DNA of 64,000 nucleotides from Malus domestica (GCF_042453785.1 NC_091671.1:7448001-7512000); one strand, 5' to 3'; shown: positions 47,766-59,132, counted from the stretch's first letter. Numbers and translations are program-made. Notes: generated from the letters alone by a model not told the origin.

Positions 47766-50401
47766 TAATGAAAATTTTCTTTATTTTTGATCTTGTAATA
47801 TTATTACTTAGTTTGTTCTAAAACAATTGAAAAAATAATCAAATAAACAAATAATGAAATAAAAAAATAAATAAAAAATAAATTGTTTATGGAGTAAGGT
47901 GAAAAGAGAGAGAAGAGTGGGGAAAGGTGAAAAAAAAAAGTTGACATGGATGGGTGAGATGAAAGGAGAGAGAAAAATTGATAGGAATATATGAAAGAGG
48001 GAGAAAGAGAAAGAGGTTGAATGGTTAAGTGAGGAAGAGAGTGTATGTGTTTGTGATGTGGTGCACGGGACCGCACGTCAGTGTATGTTTGTTTGTTTGT
48101 CTTTTTTTGTTGTTATTATTGTAAAATTTTTGTCATTTTCATTAAAATATGAATTATTTTTTATTAAAGTTTAAACTTTTTTTATTAAATAAAGTTAGTA
48201 GATGATTTTTTATAAATAAAAATTTTGTGAAATCATTTACATTAAAACTCCCTTAATTTAAACAATTATTACAAGTGGGGTGGTGGGTTGAGAGAGAGAT
48301 ATCGAGTGGGCGTAACGGTGCATTTTGGTGGTTAACCTTATCCCGCTGCCCATATCTGCAGCATGCATATATTCGGTGGATGATATAATACTTTGCTTCT
48401 TTCTTCTAGAAGTAGATTATCTTATGCACCAAAGTAATTAACAAGAATATGATAATTTCAAACTCATGATGAAAAAGGGCAGTTCTTTTACATGTATGTA
48501 ATAAAGTCCACCAACTCTTACCAAAAACAGTATTAGGGTTATCTTATAGCCTTCTAGAGACCTTTTCATCTTTCGCCTTGGAACAAGTCCACCAACTCCG
48601 ACCAAAATTTAAAAAACCAAAGAAGTCCACTACAGTTTACAGGAGATTGAGGAAGACAAGTCCAACAAAAAGAGTACCTGGACTAACAAAATTCTTTCTT
48701 ATTTTTTTTCACTTTTGCTAGAATTTATATTCAGTACTCGTTTGAAAGTGTTCATAAAAAATTATTAAAAATATTTTTAGAGAAAATATTTTTGAGTTTT
48801 AAAAGTACTTGAAGTGTTTTTCAAGTTTCACTTATATTTACCAAAAATGATTCTAAAAAAAAAAAAATCACAAAAAGTATTTTCACCTATTTTAGAGACA
48901 CTTTTAAACGAGCCCTTAAAATTTTATCAAAATAAAAGAAAGTACTTTCTTATTGTATTTTTTTGCAATTAATACTGTTTTTAAAAAAGAAATACGATAT
49001 CAATTTCATGAAGAAAAAGAGTACTAAAATATACATATTCATGAAGAACAACTCTCAAAAGGGGTCCTTACAAGTTGCAACAGTATCTAAGCTCCAACAA
49101 AAAAATAATAGTATCTGGTAAAATACATTGCAACAAAACTATCAAGATAATGAGTTGGAAATACCTATCTCACTAAGAACTGAAAGAGAGAGAGGATCTA
49201 TAGAATAGATGAAGTCAATAGTACAAAGACGTGTGAGATGAAACTCTCAATCCAATTTTGGATTGGACACCCATCACTTCACCGCCGAATATCAGGATGT
49301 TAGGTGAAAAAATGCCAGTAAGCTTACATATGTGGCGCAATAAATGCCAGTGGAAAGAACCCAACGCAAGGGTTTCTTGATGGCCTATATAGTGAAGACC
49401 CCCAATACCGGGGTCAGGCAACAAGAGATATATATATATCTTGCAATCAATAAGATACCTTATGCATATTAGCCGGATGCTATTTTAATCTTGCAATCAA
49501 TAGAATTTGTGCAACATAAAATTTGTTTAATCTAGAGGGAGATTTGAATTTGAAACCTAAATAAAATACCTTATGCATTTTAGTAAGAAATTTACCATCG
49601 TGAATAAAAACCTTATGTGTAATCGGTTACGTGCCTTGATTTTTTTGTCCATAATAAATGATTGGATCATAATTTTTTATCCCATGATCAATGAGATCAT
49701 CATTTTGTTTTGGGAAAATTTTAATCAAACAAGAGTGAAGGAGCTTTAAAATTTATATGAAAAGTTTAGTATTGAGACGATTATATCATAAGAACAAAAA
49801 TTGTTTACGAGCTTTGATAAAAAAAAAAAAAAAAGATTACCACACTATATTTGAATAAAAAGTTAAATTTATGGCTCAAAACTATATTACTATAAGATTT
49901 TCTTTCAACATTAACTGGATCTTTCTCTAAATCATATAGACCTTATTTTATATGAACTGACAAAAAAAGAATTAATATTTATATGGTAAAACATAAGGCT
50001 AGTTATAAGGCTAGGTTAAGATAAACAAAATATGTAAAGACCAGCAAGCTTCAAACCCATGCTTGGTTGAAACTAACAAACTATATTCACCGACCCCATG
50101 TTATTTATTGTCTAATCTTGCACACAATTAATATACACTAGAAAAATTTTCAAATGGACTTGGACCAACCGTGACCTCAATGTGGCCCCTTCACTGATCA
50201 TATTAGACTATCAATTATTCAGGATATTTGGATGCTCTATCGCAATTAGTTGCATAATTTCTTTGTGAAATGTTTCTAGAAAGGCTGCTTTAGTTAGATT
50301 AATAAATTTAGGTCTGAAGGGAATAATTTATTGACCTGTTAGTTGGACCTACACGTCAATAAAATGTGAAAAAGGTTTCAATAATTTATCATGCCAATAA
50401 T

Positions 50402-50609
50402 GAAATTGGATCATCTCCGGGGCAAATTCTCGAGATCCTCCTGACCTATTAATACGGACCGTTAGATTTTGATCCAACGACTACAAACAGAAAGATTCCT
50501 CTAAAAAATTTAAATTATAATAATTCTAATTGTTGAATCAAAATCCAACTGTCCGTATTATTGGATCAGGAGGATTCTGAAGATTTGGCTCAGAGAAGAT
50601 CCAATTCCA
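50402..50609. mobile_element. MITE, 208 bp, with 8-bp target duplication
   Basis: Ends GAAATTGGATCATCTC and GAGAAGATCCAATTCCA are inverted repeats. Most of the element folds back: ATACGGACCGTTAGATTTTG near 50452 and CAAAATCCAACTGTCCGTAT near 50540. CCAATAAT flanks both sides (50394-50401 and 50610-50617), while unit A has a single copy at 42470. An 8-bp duplication fits hAT. Confidence 0.92.
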
Positions 50610-50698
50610 CCAATAATAAGAATGTAAAATACACGTGTACTAGACTAGTTGTTGACATGCTATCGACATGGATGCATGAATTTCAAGCCTCTAGAATA

Positions 50699-51038
50699 TG
50701 GGCTAGTTTGGTATTGCTGTGCTTTGAAAAAAAAGCTGATGTGAGAATAAGCGGCTGTGCTGTGAGAATAAGCAGCTATGAAATAAATCAGCAGAGTGTT
50801 TGGTAAACTTTTTTGTAAAAGTGCTTTTGGAAAAAAAAAAAAGCAATATGATAATGAGTCTTTTCATTAAGGGAGCACTGTAGCTCAGTGTGCTTTGAAA
50901 AAAAACCAGTTTTCCAAAGCTACAAATAGCAACTTCTAAAATAAGCCATTTTTTTTTCAGTTTACCAAACACCTAAAACCCTCACAGCTTTTTTTCATGA
51001 GTGCTTTTTTTTTAAGCACCTCACTCCCAAACCACCCC
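50699..51038. mobile_element. MITE, GGTTTGGT family (family D), 340 bp
   Basis: Starts TGGGCTAGTTTGGTATTGC and ends CTCACTCCCAAACCACCCC. The uninterrupted unit A site (AGAATACCTATGC at about 42555) shows a duplication of only TA, possibly three bases. The interior has many poly-A/T runs and TTTGGTAAAC. No coding capacity. Confidence 0.88.
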
Positions 51039-51157
51039 TACCTATGCTAAGTCTATAAGCTCGGAATCTTGCATTCACATGCTAGGGGAATTTTATTGTC
51101 AGGTACTATTGAAATGTTAAAGGGTGAGTATTTCTAAGTGAAAAACTATATTCTATA

Positions 51158-51540
51158 GAAAAATGATCTTCACATGATTTTTTAATTAAATTGCTCTTTG
51201 AGATTGACATAATTTTTTATTTGATCTATGAAATTTAAAGTTGATAGAACTGATCATTGAATTTGTCCATCGTCAATCCTTATAGTCATTCCATGAAAAT
51301 TTTTCATTAAATAACGACATAATGACAAAAATATCCTCAATTTTTGTAAAATCATTTTGGCCCATTGTTTACTAATTTGAGAGTATTTTTGTCATTATAG
51401 TCTTTGTTTAAGAGAGATTTGTTTTCACGAAATGATCAAAATAATTGATAGTGGACAAACTCGAGGACCAATTGTATCGATTTCAAATCATAAGAACAAA
51501 AAAGAGAAGTTATACCAATCTCAGAGACCATTTTGGTTAA
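51158..51540. other. Short intergenic stretch after the duplication
   Basis: AT-rich, contains phrases such as GACCAATTGTATCGATTTC. Nothing coding or clearly repetitive is visible. Confidence 0.4.
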
Positions 51541-51549
51541 AAAGCCTTA

Positions 51550-52358
51550 AGGAAATTTTATTTAAACCCATTAACCTCTTTTCACACCCAACTTAGAAAT
51601 TTTGTCCCATAAACTTACCATTTTACCCTCAAATACAAAATTTACAAACTTGAAAAAATTACACAAAACACATAAACATGCCCAACCACCTACCCTAGCA
51701 ACAACCGGACTTGATTCTGGTCGTCATTCCAGAAACTGTCGCCACCGACTTACTCTTTATCTCGTTGTTGTTCAATTATTCGTGCCCAATTCCATGGGGC
51801 TGGATTTTGGTCTGAATAGTATCTCCTTAAACCTTAATGAACTAATTAAAAAAACCCAGCAAATAGTAGCTCAAAAGACCGGTGCAGTCTTGCAAATCCT
51901 GAAATTAAGATGAAGTTCCATATGTGGACAAGTTAAAAAGCTATATATGCTTTCAAGGATGACAAAGCTTGTAGTCATTTGAAATTGGGTGAAGAGAGAA
52001 TTGATGAGAAACCAAAATTTGAGAGAGAGAGAGTGGTTGATTTCAACATCATAGCCCCTATATTTCTTATGAACCCAACCCAGCTCTGGCGACACATTCT
52101 CCTGATGTCGTCGAAGAGCACAACCGCCCTCCACTATATTTTTGTTGTTCTTCTCCACCCTTCAGCAATCCCTTTTCCGATTTCCGGAAACCCACCAGGC
52201 AGCCAATTGTGGCATTCAGGGCCATTTCGACCCACCCATTCGCCAATTGATAATATCTTTCTACACCCATCTTTTCTTTAGGGCATAATTGAATATAAAA
52301 TTTAACAAAAAATTAATGGGTGTAGAAATAAGTTTATTGGGTCCAAATAAAATTTCCC
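51550..52358. mobile_element. MULE-type non-autonomous element, 809 bp
   Basis: Ends AGGAAATTTTATTTAAACCC and GGGTCCAAATAAAATTTCCC are inverted repeats. Flanks AAAGCCTTA (51541-51549) and AAAGCCTTT (52359-52367) are a 9-bp duplication with one mismatch. The interior (about 51680-52260) is less AT-rich than the surroundings and could contain captured host sequence, but I recognise no gene in it. Confidence 0.82.
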
Positions 52359-52527
52359 AAAGCCTTTTCACACTTTATTTTCTCTTCTTAAACATTCTTT
52401 TGCCTTGAATTTGAATAGACAAAGGAGAATCAAATGATACAAATTATATTATGTACTAAAAAAGTAAAATGAGTGGAGATCATCCCCCAACATATACTCG
52501 CACACGCAAGGGGCAGAACGGCGGATG

Positions 52528-52629
52528 GAGAACTTGTGTTATGCAACAAGCCAATGTGGATGGAATCCATCCACAGACCGGGTACTTCTATTCATGGCAC
52601 ATTTTGGTTTTAGTAGAGGTGATTTTTGA
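52528..52629 (+). pseudogene. Relic resembling a DUF594 C-terminus
   Basis: One frame reads ENLCYATSQCGWNP, then LLFMAHFGFSRGDF and a stop. This parallels EMLCYAASQCSWKE and LLMANLGFSQQFQ of the intact gene at 27159-29246, with about ten residues missing between the two blocks. There is no upstream remainder. Short, so only a tentative relic. Confidence 0.5.
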
Positions 52630-53611
52630 TCGAATCGAATTGGAAGCAGATTTTCCAAACCAAAATATTTCAAATACTAAAAGGTTGAATACAGGTCTAA
52701 CTCCTTCTTGTGCTAAATATGTTGTCATTTCCGAAGAAACTAGAGTTTACATCTCTTTTCCATTTCCATTCAAGAGTTCTTTTGTATTTCCATGCCCCTT
52801 CAAGACCCTAAAAAATGGACAACTTCCTTTTTTAAGGAACACATACAAGATTCGCCATTAAAAAAAGGATAATGGTAACCCCACCATTAACTACTTCATT
52901 TATGAATTTCATGGTAATAGAAATACATCTCCTACCAAGACAGAATTCGTAACTTGCTATTCTCTTGCCTAGGAGGTAAAAATTTACCTTCATGGAAAGG
53001 AAAATTCATCCAGATCGATGTGAGAATCCAACTATATTGCATTGCCAAAATCCATGTTGTAAATTTGAAAGACGTTGACCCCCTTGCTTCTCTCATGTTA
53101 CAATCCTCTTTCCTTTATATCCAGCGAGCCTAGGTAACTTCATGAGTTTGGCTAATTGCTAGATTGAATGGTTTAGTTTTATTTGGATCAATCTTTATTT
53201 GCAAATTAGAGTTCCATTGCAGCATGGATTACTTTTATTAGATGCTATAGAACAGTGCATGTTAGAGCACTCTTTTGAGAATGACTGGTTTTAATTAGGA
53301 TCTTTCCACTGATAATTAAATAACAGTATATATTTGATCCTAAAAAAGGCGCACAGAACAACATACTAAGCAAAAGCACAAAACAAGCGAAATCATGTCA
53401 AACGCGGGTCATCAGAAAATGATAAACACACATTCTTTTTAACTTCTCATGTACTCTTGTTGAATCATGTTCATTGATTTTGTTGATTTATTCAATTTGA
53501 TTGCCAAATATTAAGGAGAGATGAGAGAAGTTAAAAGAGATGTGTAAAAATCCACATATCAATAAGTGGAGTAGGAAGACCATATATGCCCGTCACAATT
53601 ACTCTTAAAGC
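52630..53611. other. Intergenic, no gene recognised
   Basis: Mixed AT-rich sequence. Around 53405-53575 the phrases ACACACATTC and GAATGTG-like complements with TTAACTTCTCATG and AGAAGTTAAAAGAGATGTGT suggest a very decayed relative of MITE family A. No gene is visible. Confidence 0.4.
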
Positions 53612-53731
53612 TGTTAGAACTTAAGCCCAAAGGAAGAGCCCAACCCAAAAGACTAGCCTGATAGGTGGGAGAGCCCAAGGACTTAAATATAACTACACAA
53701 TTGCTTGTGTAGCCGATGTGGGATCGTAACA
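53612..53731. mobile_element. Small solo LTR, 120 bp
   Basis: Begins TGTTAGAACTTAAGCCC and ends GATGTGGGATCGTAACA, so TG...CA with TGTTA/TAACA tips. Perfect 5-bp flanks AAAGC (53607-53611 and 53732-53736). The GTGGGATCGTAACA end resembles TRIM LTRs. No internal region remains. Confidence 0.88.
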
Positions 53732-54122
53732 AAAGCTAGAAATTGTTTCGCTATTGACGCTTCAATCCGTCCAACAATCAACTTAACTGTTTCTTTTTTT
53801 TATTTTTTATTTTATTTTTAAAGGACCAGCTCAAGTCACGACAATCCATCATTCTAGAGGTCAAGAAGACTCACAAATGTATTTCAGATTTTTCCTAATC
53901 ACATATTAGGTCACCATGGTCCATATCTCTATCTATATGTAGGTTAAGGATTTTATTATGAAAAGATCCTTTTTTGGTGTCCATATAACATTTGTTAACA
54001 ATTCAACATCAATATGACTCCATACGCGATAAAGATAGGTAAAGATAGGTCAATTAAGTGCTACCTTAAAAAAAAAGCAAAATAACTTAATAATTGTTTT
54101 CACAGATGGCTTAAAAGTGTCA

Positions 54123-54467
54123 GGCCTGGTTTGGTACTGAGGCGATTCTGAAAAAGTGGGTATAAAAAAAAGCCGGAGTTTTTTTGTGTTTGGTAAACAT
54201 TCAGCTTTAGGTTTTTTTTCACAGTTTTGGGTGAAAAATGCCAAAAACACAAAGTTGCAAAATCCAGCTTTGAAAAACTAGTTTTTTTTTTATATCTGTT
54301 TTACATAAAAGTTTACCAAACACTATAATACTGTTTTTTTTTCTTTCCAAAAACACTTTTACAAAAAAGTTCACCAAACACTCTACTACTTTATTTCATA
54401 GCTTATTCTCACAGCACAGCAGAAACATCTTTTTTTTCAAAGTACAGCAATATCAAACCAACCCTTA
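54123..54467. mobile_element. MITE, GGTTTGGT family (family D)
   Basis: Left end GGCCTGGTTTGGTACTGAG, right end CAATATCAAACCAACCC. The interior has three GTTTACCAAACAC-like repeats (54180, 54310, 54370) in both orientations. Related to 15770-15985 and 50699-51038. Target duplication not resolved. Confidence 0.75.
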
Positions 54468-55826
54468 TAATCCCTAACTTGAAGATAAGAAAGTGTCTTC
54501 TTTTACAAGTTAGGGACCAAAATGTTACTTGCTCTAAACAAGAATGTGTAAAGTCTAATCATCCCCATTTCTAACACAACTGATATTGAGAGTTTGGAAA
54601 TTGAACAAAACGATCAAATGCTGTAATGAATGCTATTAATTAATTAATCATCTGAAGTACAGACCACTTATGACTTGGGATAACTTTTTCCTATTCATTT
54701 GTAGCTGGTTTGGATTTTGTTTATTTGGTTGCCTTCTTTCAGGCTTTTTTCTTTTGGGAACAATGATAGGAGAGGCTTAGAAAGCAAATAATATATTTAC
54801 ACTTGAAGGGTGACTTGTATGGTAAGGGTGTGTCGTTCGGTGACGTCTCATGCCAATACTACAAGAACATGCATTGGTCTTTCGCCACATGTCTTTGTAT
54901 CATTAGCACAAGACGTTACTGTGATGCTGTATCCATATCATACAAGTTGCTCTCTTGCACTTGGTACACAACCCTGGAACCGGCACTATTTGTATCCACT
55001 TTGTCATCTACATATACCACCACAAAATTGAACACTCTCGGGCTTTCTCAGTCAATCCTTTAGATCTCTTCTCCTTAGCATCTAATAAACATGTGCCATA
55101 CTATCATTACTCATTAGCCAACACCCTGTCAATAATGATGAAAACACGTCTACATAATTTCACATATACAACCTTACCTAGCTGCTATCAATCAACGAAC
55201 ACCCATATTCTCCGTGATACACGCCTCCATAATCTTCCTCAGTAAGATTATATGTCCATTTCAACTTTCTAAAGAATCTTTTGGCTTTTTCTTTCATGAT
55301 TTACGTAACATAATCATGTTCATAACTTTAAATTGTTTGTATTAGTACAACGCATCAAGAGTCTTTTTGTATTAGTACAACGCATCAAAAGTCTTATCCC
55401 ATGTCCAAATTTGAAGCCTTTCATTATAGTTTAAAACGCGTCTTGATTTTTTTTTTTGGATAACAAAACACGTCTTGGTTCCTTCTATTGTCAGTTAGTT
55501 TTGAATTAGATGCTTTAATGCTGCTTCACTTGTTTAACATAATTGACACGTGAGCGGACGAGCTGAGTGTATAAGTAATAATTGCGTATGTATTATTAAG
55601 TATAATCAAAGTAGGTAAAAGAAGCTTTGAACCAATTTGAAAAATGGAAGAATACAACAGAAAAAGGTTATCGGTCATTACCATGATCGTGTTACACGTC
55701 ATGATATAAAACTTGTTAAATAAGAAACGATCATGTACAACTAACAAGTGCTTTCACAAACCATTCATTCATGCGTCTCTTATAATTTAGATGGTTTGAT
55801 GATAATATTCGTTAACCAAAATTAAC
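54468..55826. other. Intergenic, no gene recognised
   Basis: Short frames occur at 54800-55250 but none shows a recognisable motif. A 29-bp segment (TGTATTAGTACAACGCATCA) is duplicated in tandem at about 55338 and 55367. Confidence 0.45.
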
Positions 55827-56144
55827 ATGAAGAGCAAAGCCACTTGTTTCTGCATACCTACAGGCCGCAAACACAAAGATCATCAAGAGAAACTGCAGGA
55901 TGATCGGTCGTCTCATTCCAGCTCTCGTCGAAGCCGCAAGAGTAGAGGACATCATGATGGTGCAACGGCTCCTGGTGGTGGTCAGGTTGATGGAGGCACC
56001 ACCACTGCCTCCGCAGCCGCAAGCAGTGATGTTGGTAGCGCAGCTGTTGTAGTGATGACTGCTGCCCACCTGTCTATTATGGATGGCGGTGACAGTGGTA
56101 GTGGTCATGGTGGTGGTGATGGCGGTGGTGGCGACGGTGGTTGA
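55827..56144 (+). CDS. Possible small Gly/Ser-rich protein
   Basis: A 105-residue frame begins MKSKATCFCIPTGRKHKDHQ, continues with a basic, Ser/Arg-rich part (RSSHSSSRRSRKSRGHH), a hydrophobic Ala/Val patch and a Gly/Asp-rich tail (GGDGGGGDGG). The Cys near the N-terminus and Gly-rich end resemble small uncharacterised plant proteins. The opposite strand is open over the same stretch (Thr-rich, 121 residues), which is expected from low-complexity GGT/ACC repeats and weakens the case for either. No partner gene or clear promoter. Confidence 0.35.
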   Translation: MKSKATCFCIPTGRKHKDHQEKLQDDRSSHSSSRRSRKSRGHHDGATAPGGGQVDGGTTTASAAASSDVGSAAVVVMTAAHLSIMDGGDSGSGHGGGDGGGGDGG

Positions 56145-57117
56145 TGACATTGTAGAGTTGGTGCTTTCTTTGTGCACTTTTGTTCAATTATTGCCTACAA
56201 TTGCATCACTATTTAAATTTTTTTTTTATTTGTTTGAAAGGAATTTGGGAGGTATCCTTTTGTGTTTATTGTACTAGGATTGTTTACTGCGTGCGATTGT
56301 GAAGTTTTGCATTTGAATCATGCATGGTGCCTTCGGTAGCAAATTAATCTGTCTCAAAAGCTTTGTTAGGCTGATCTTCAAACCATCAGTTATTGGTTGC
56401 AATTATCGAAGTCTGACGCAGTGTGACATAGAGAAGATCAATCAATGTTAATTTTAAAAAACGAGAAATTTGGGATCCACCACAAAGAAAGAAAAAACCT
56501 CAAAATTTATTGATTCATAATTGATAAGATAACAAACCTAAAGCCAAAGAATCTTATATACAGTGTATCTTAACCTAGAAGCCCTTGGAGTCGATGGTTT
56601 TTTTTTTTAAACAAACAATATATCTACACGAAAGGAGAGAGATAGTCTCACAATGTGTTAGCAATTATGTTATTCAAATTTGTTTTTAACGAGAATCAAA
56701 TCTAAGACATCTCACTCACAAGTAAAGAGAAATATCACTAGACCGTAGTACTAAGTGGCAAGTCTATGATTAGAATCAAACAATTAACAAAATAATGACG
56801 TCCATAAAACTTAGAACCCTAATAAAACACTAAAAACGATAAAATTTGACTACAAAGCCCATATATCACAGCAAAACAGTGTGCTTAATGCGCGTCGTCA
56901 TCACTTCAACAACATATCATGTCCCAAATTTGACACCAAAGCAATGTGTTTGTTGCCCAATTTGCGCCTTTCAACTTGATCCTCAATCCAATCCGCCATA
57001 TGATCTACATCAAAGCTAGATTGCACTATTATACTATTTTGATCACATCTGATGGTTAAGATATGAACATGTATTTGCACTTTAAAAAGGCCTCCCAGAA
57101 GAAATAAAACCAAGCTC
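56145..57117. other. Intergenic, no gene recognised
   Basis: AT-rich DNA between the possible small gene and the eIF3g promoter. T-runs at 56219 and 56600; nothing else stands out. Confidence 0.5.
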
Positions 57118-57318
57118 ACCAGCCCAAAACAAACACTAACAGTAAAGGCCCAACAAAACTCAATCCACCAGCGACCAGCAACACATACATAAACCCAACC
57201 AAAACGCTTTTGCCTTCATCTCTCTAACTCGGCACCACACACTCTCTCTTAAAGCCCTAATCTTTAACCCTAAAAAATCCCCAAATCTCATCATCTCCTT
57301 CTCCCCGCACGTACAGCG
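57118..57318 (+). promoter_or_regulatory. Likely eIF3g promoter and leader with GGCCCA and telo-box motifs
   Basis: AGCCCA at 57121 and AGGCCCAAC at 57146 are site II-like motifs, and AACCCTAAA at 57266-57274 is a telo-box. The pairing of these two motif types upstream of translation genes is established in plants. A CT-rich leader (ACTCTCTCTT) precedes the ATG. Transcription start not determined. Confidence 0.6.
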
Positions 57319-59132
57319 ATGGCTCTAGTGAGACCCGGATCCGGAAACCAACCCCCAAAGCTCCGATGGGGAGAGCTCGAGGAGGACGACGGTGAAGACC
57401 TCGACTTTCTCCTGCCGCCGAGGCAAGTGATTGGGCCCGACGAGGACGGGATCAAGAGGGTGATCGAATACAAGTTCAACGAGAATGGAAATAAGGTCAA
57501 GATGACGACCATTACCCGGGTTCGGAGACTCGCCCAGGCCCGGCTCAGTAAGCGGGCCGTGGAGCGCCGCTCCTGGCCCAAGTTCGGGGACGCCGTGCAC
57601 GAGGACGTCGGTGCTAGGCTCACCGTGGTCTCCACCGAAGAGATCTTCCTCGAGCGCCCCAGGGCTCCTGGTAAGCTTTTGAATTCTTCTTTTCGGGGTT
57701 TCGGTATTAGGGTTTTTAATTTCGGATTTTGAGGAAGATTATATGGAATTTGTGTGAAAAACTACATTTGGCTAATTTGGAATATTTCCCATGAGATTTT
57801 GATCATATATTCCTCTGTTAGTATTTGCGATAGACATCTATTAATCCTTTAGATTAAATTTTGTCTAAATAAATTTTTGCAATTGGAATAAATGAAGCTA
57901 AAATTGAATTGTATTTGTTTTATTTTGTTGTTTGGAGGAAGGAGAGTGGAATTTTAAATGGTCGATACGAATAACCTAACCATTACTCCCTTGCTTTTAT
58001 CTTGTTTAATGGAAATGTCTGTTTGAGGCAATTGCTATGTCTGAATGAACAATGCTGGCTTGGTGCATGAGTCGGTAGACTGTCTAGCTGACCATCGGGA
58101 TTGGTTTAAATCTTATAACTTCGTACGGACACGTTTGCATGTCTAGTTATACGATGTAGATTTCTAACCTGAGATTGTGAGTATGTTTAGTTTAAATCTT
58201 ATAACGTCATCTGGTTCCATGCTCGAATCCCCTAATTAGGTTTGTGGAGAGGTTAAAGGTTGTTTTAGTCAAGAGGCCTACTGTTATTATGGTTACTTTC
58301 TCGGATATGATATAGTTCAAATTTGTTGGATCAGTTTGATTTTTGAAGTTACCTTCACTGGCCATGTGATTTTGTTTTGTGGATGATGCATTGTTGACAT
58401 GGGGGAAAATAGAGGAACTATTTGTTGATGCCCTCATATATCGCATTGCATCTGCGGCTTCTCTGTTATGTCTTTTGTCAGAGATTTGTTTGATTTTCTC
58501 TTGATATAGAATAGATTTATTTGCTATCAGTCGATGCCAATTGGTCATGGTAACTGGTATGTTGGGTTTTCTGATTATTATTTTCTGTATATGACTGAAC
58601 AGGTAGCAAAGCAGAAGAACCAAAGGCTGGAGGAGACCCTCTGTCTCAACTCACAAAAGGAGGGGCTGCTCTCAAACTATGTAGGACTTGTGGTAAGAAG
58701 GGTGATCACTGGACTTCACATTGCCCGTATAAGGATCTCGCCCCACCAAATGAAGGATTTAGTGATAAACCTCCTACATCAGAAGTAGTGCCTGGAACTC
58801 CTAGCACAGGTAAGTATGTTCCTCCAGTCCAGAGAGGAGGTGGAGACAGAGTTGGAAGTGATATGAGACGAAGGAATGATGAGAACTCTGTTCGTGTCAC
58901 CAACCTTTCAGAGGACACTCGTGAGCCTGACTTGCTTGAACTTTTCCGGCCTTTTGGTGCTGTTAGCCGTGTTTACGTTGCTTTGGATAAGAATACTTCC
59001 GTTAGCAGAGGATTTGGTTTCGTCAACTTTGTGAACAGGGAAGATGCCCAGAGAGCAATCAACAAACTGAACGGGTACGGTTATGACAATCTCATCCTCA
59101 GGGTTGAATGGGCTACACCGAGGACAAATTAG
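57319..59132 (+). CDS. TIF3G1: Translation initiation factor eIF3 subunit g
   Basis: RNA-binding subunit of the eIF3 complex on the 40S ribosome. Exons 57319-57670 and 58603-59132 join as CCT G|GT into 293 residues, the normal plant length. The N-terminal eIF3g domain contains LRWGELEEDDGEDLDFLLPP and VIEYKFNENGNKVKMTT. A zinc-knuckle-like motif CRTCGKKGDHWTSHC spans 144-158. The C-terminal RRM starts about 212 with RNP2 VRVTNLS and RNP1 RGFGFVNF (253-260) and ends RVEWATPRTN. The 932-bp intron is GT-AG. No defect is visible. Confidence 0.96.

Larger units (their letters stand above)
45297..48262. mobile_element. Composite element replacing the short MITE position in unit B
   Basis: Unit B departs from A at AATTTAAAGAAAAACTAATG and rejoins after TTAAAACTCCCTTAATTT. 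These two ends are imperfect inverted repeats. Inside lie a GC-richer segment (45410-45640), a nested complete TRIM (45751-47143), a degenerate tandem array (47360-47765) and a purine-rich stretch (47940-48060). A 50-bp segment ending CGAAGGTTAGAAGATCCAAG occurs on both sides of the TRIM (about 45640 and 47195). No transposase is visible. Confidence 0.6.
42676..51157. repeat. Tandem segmental duplication, unit B (about 8.5 kb with insertions)
   Basis: Second copy of unit A, beginning directly where A ends (the ATTCTATA motif occurs at the end of each unit). It is longer because of a composite element at about 45297-48262, a MITE at 50402-50609 and a MITE at 50699-51038, none of which occur at the matching sites in A. 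Substitutions and small indels are spread throughout, so the duplication is not recent. No gene is recognised. Confidence 0.9.

Noticed and set aside
54803-55245. Overlapping plus-strand frames at 54.8-55.2 kb
   Set aside because: Cys/Thr/Ser-rich with no recognisable domain, no splice-consistent extension and several competing frames.
55812-56177. Thr-rich 121-residue minus-strand frame
   Set aside because: It lies opposite the Gly-rich plus-strand frame and arises from low-complexity GGT/ACC repeats; the plus frame looks slightly more protein-like, and even that is weak.
57291-57635. Long minus-strand frame opposite eIF3g exon 1
   Set aside because: GC-rich coding sequence of eIF3g leaves the opposite strand open; no motif on that strand.
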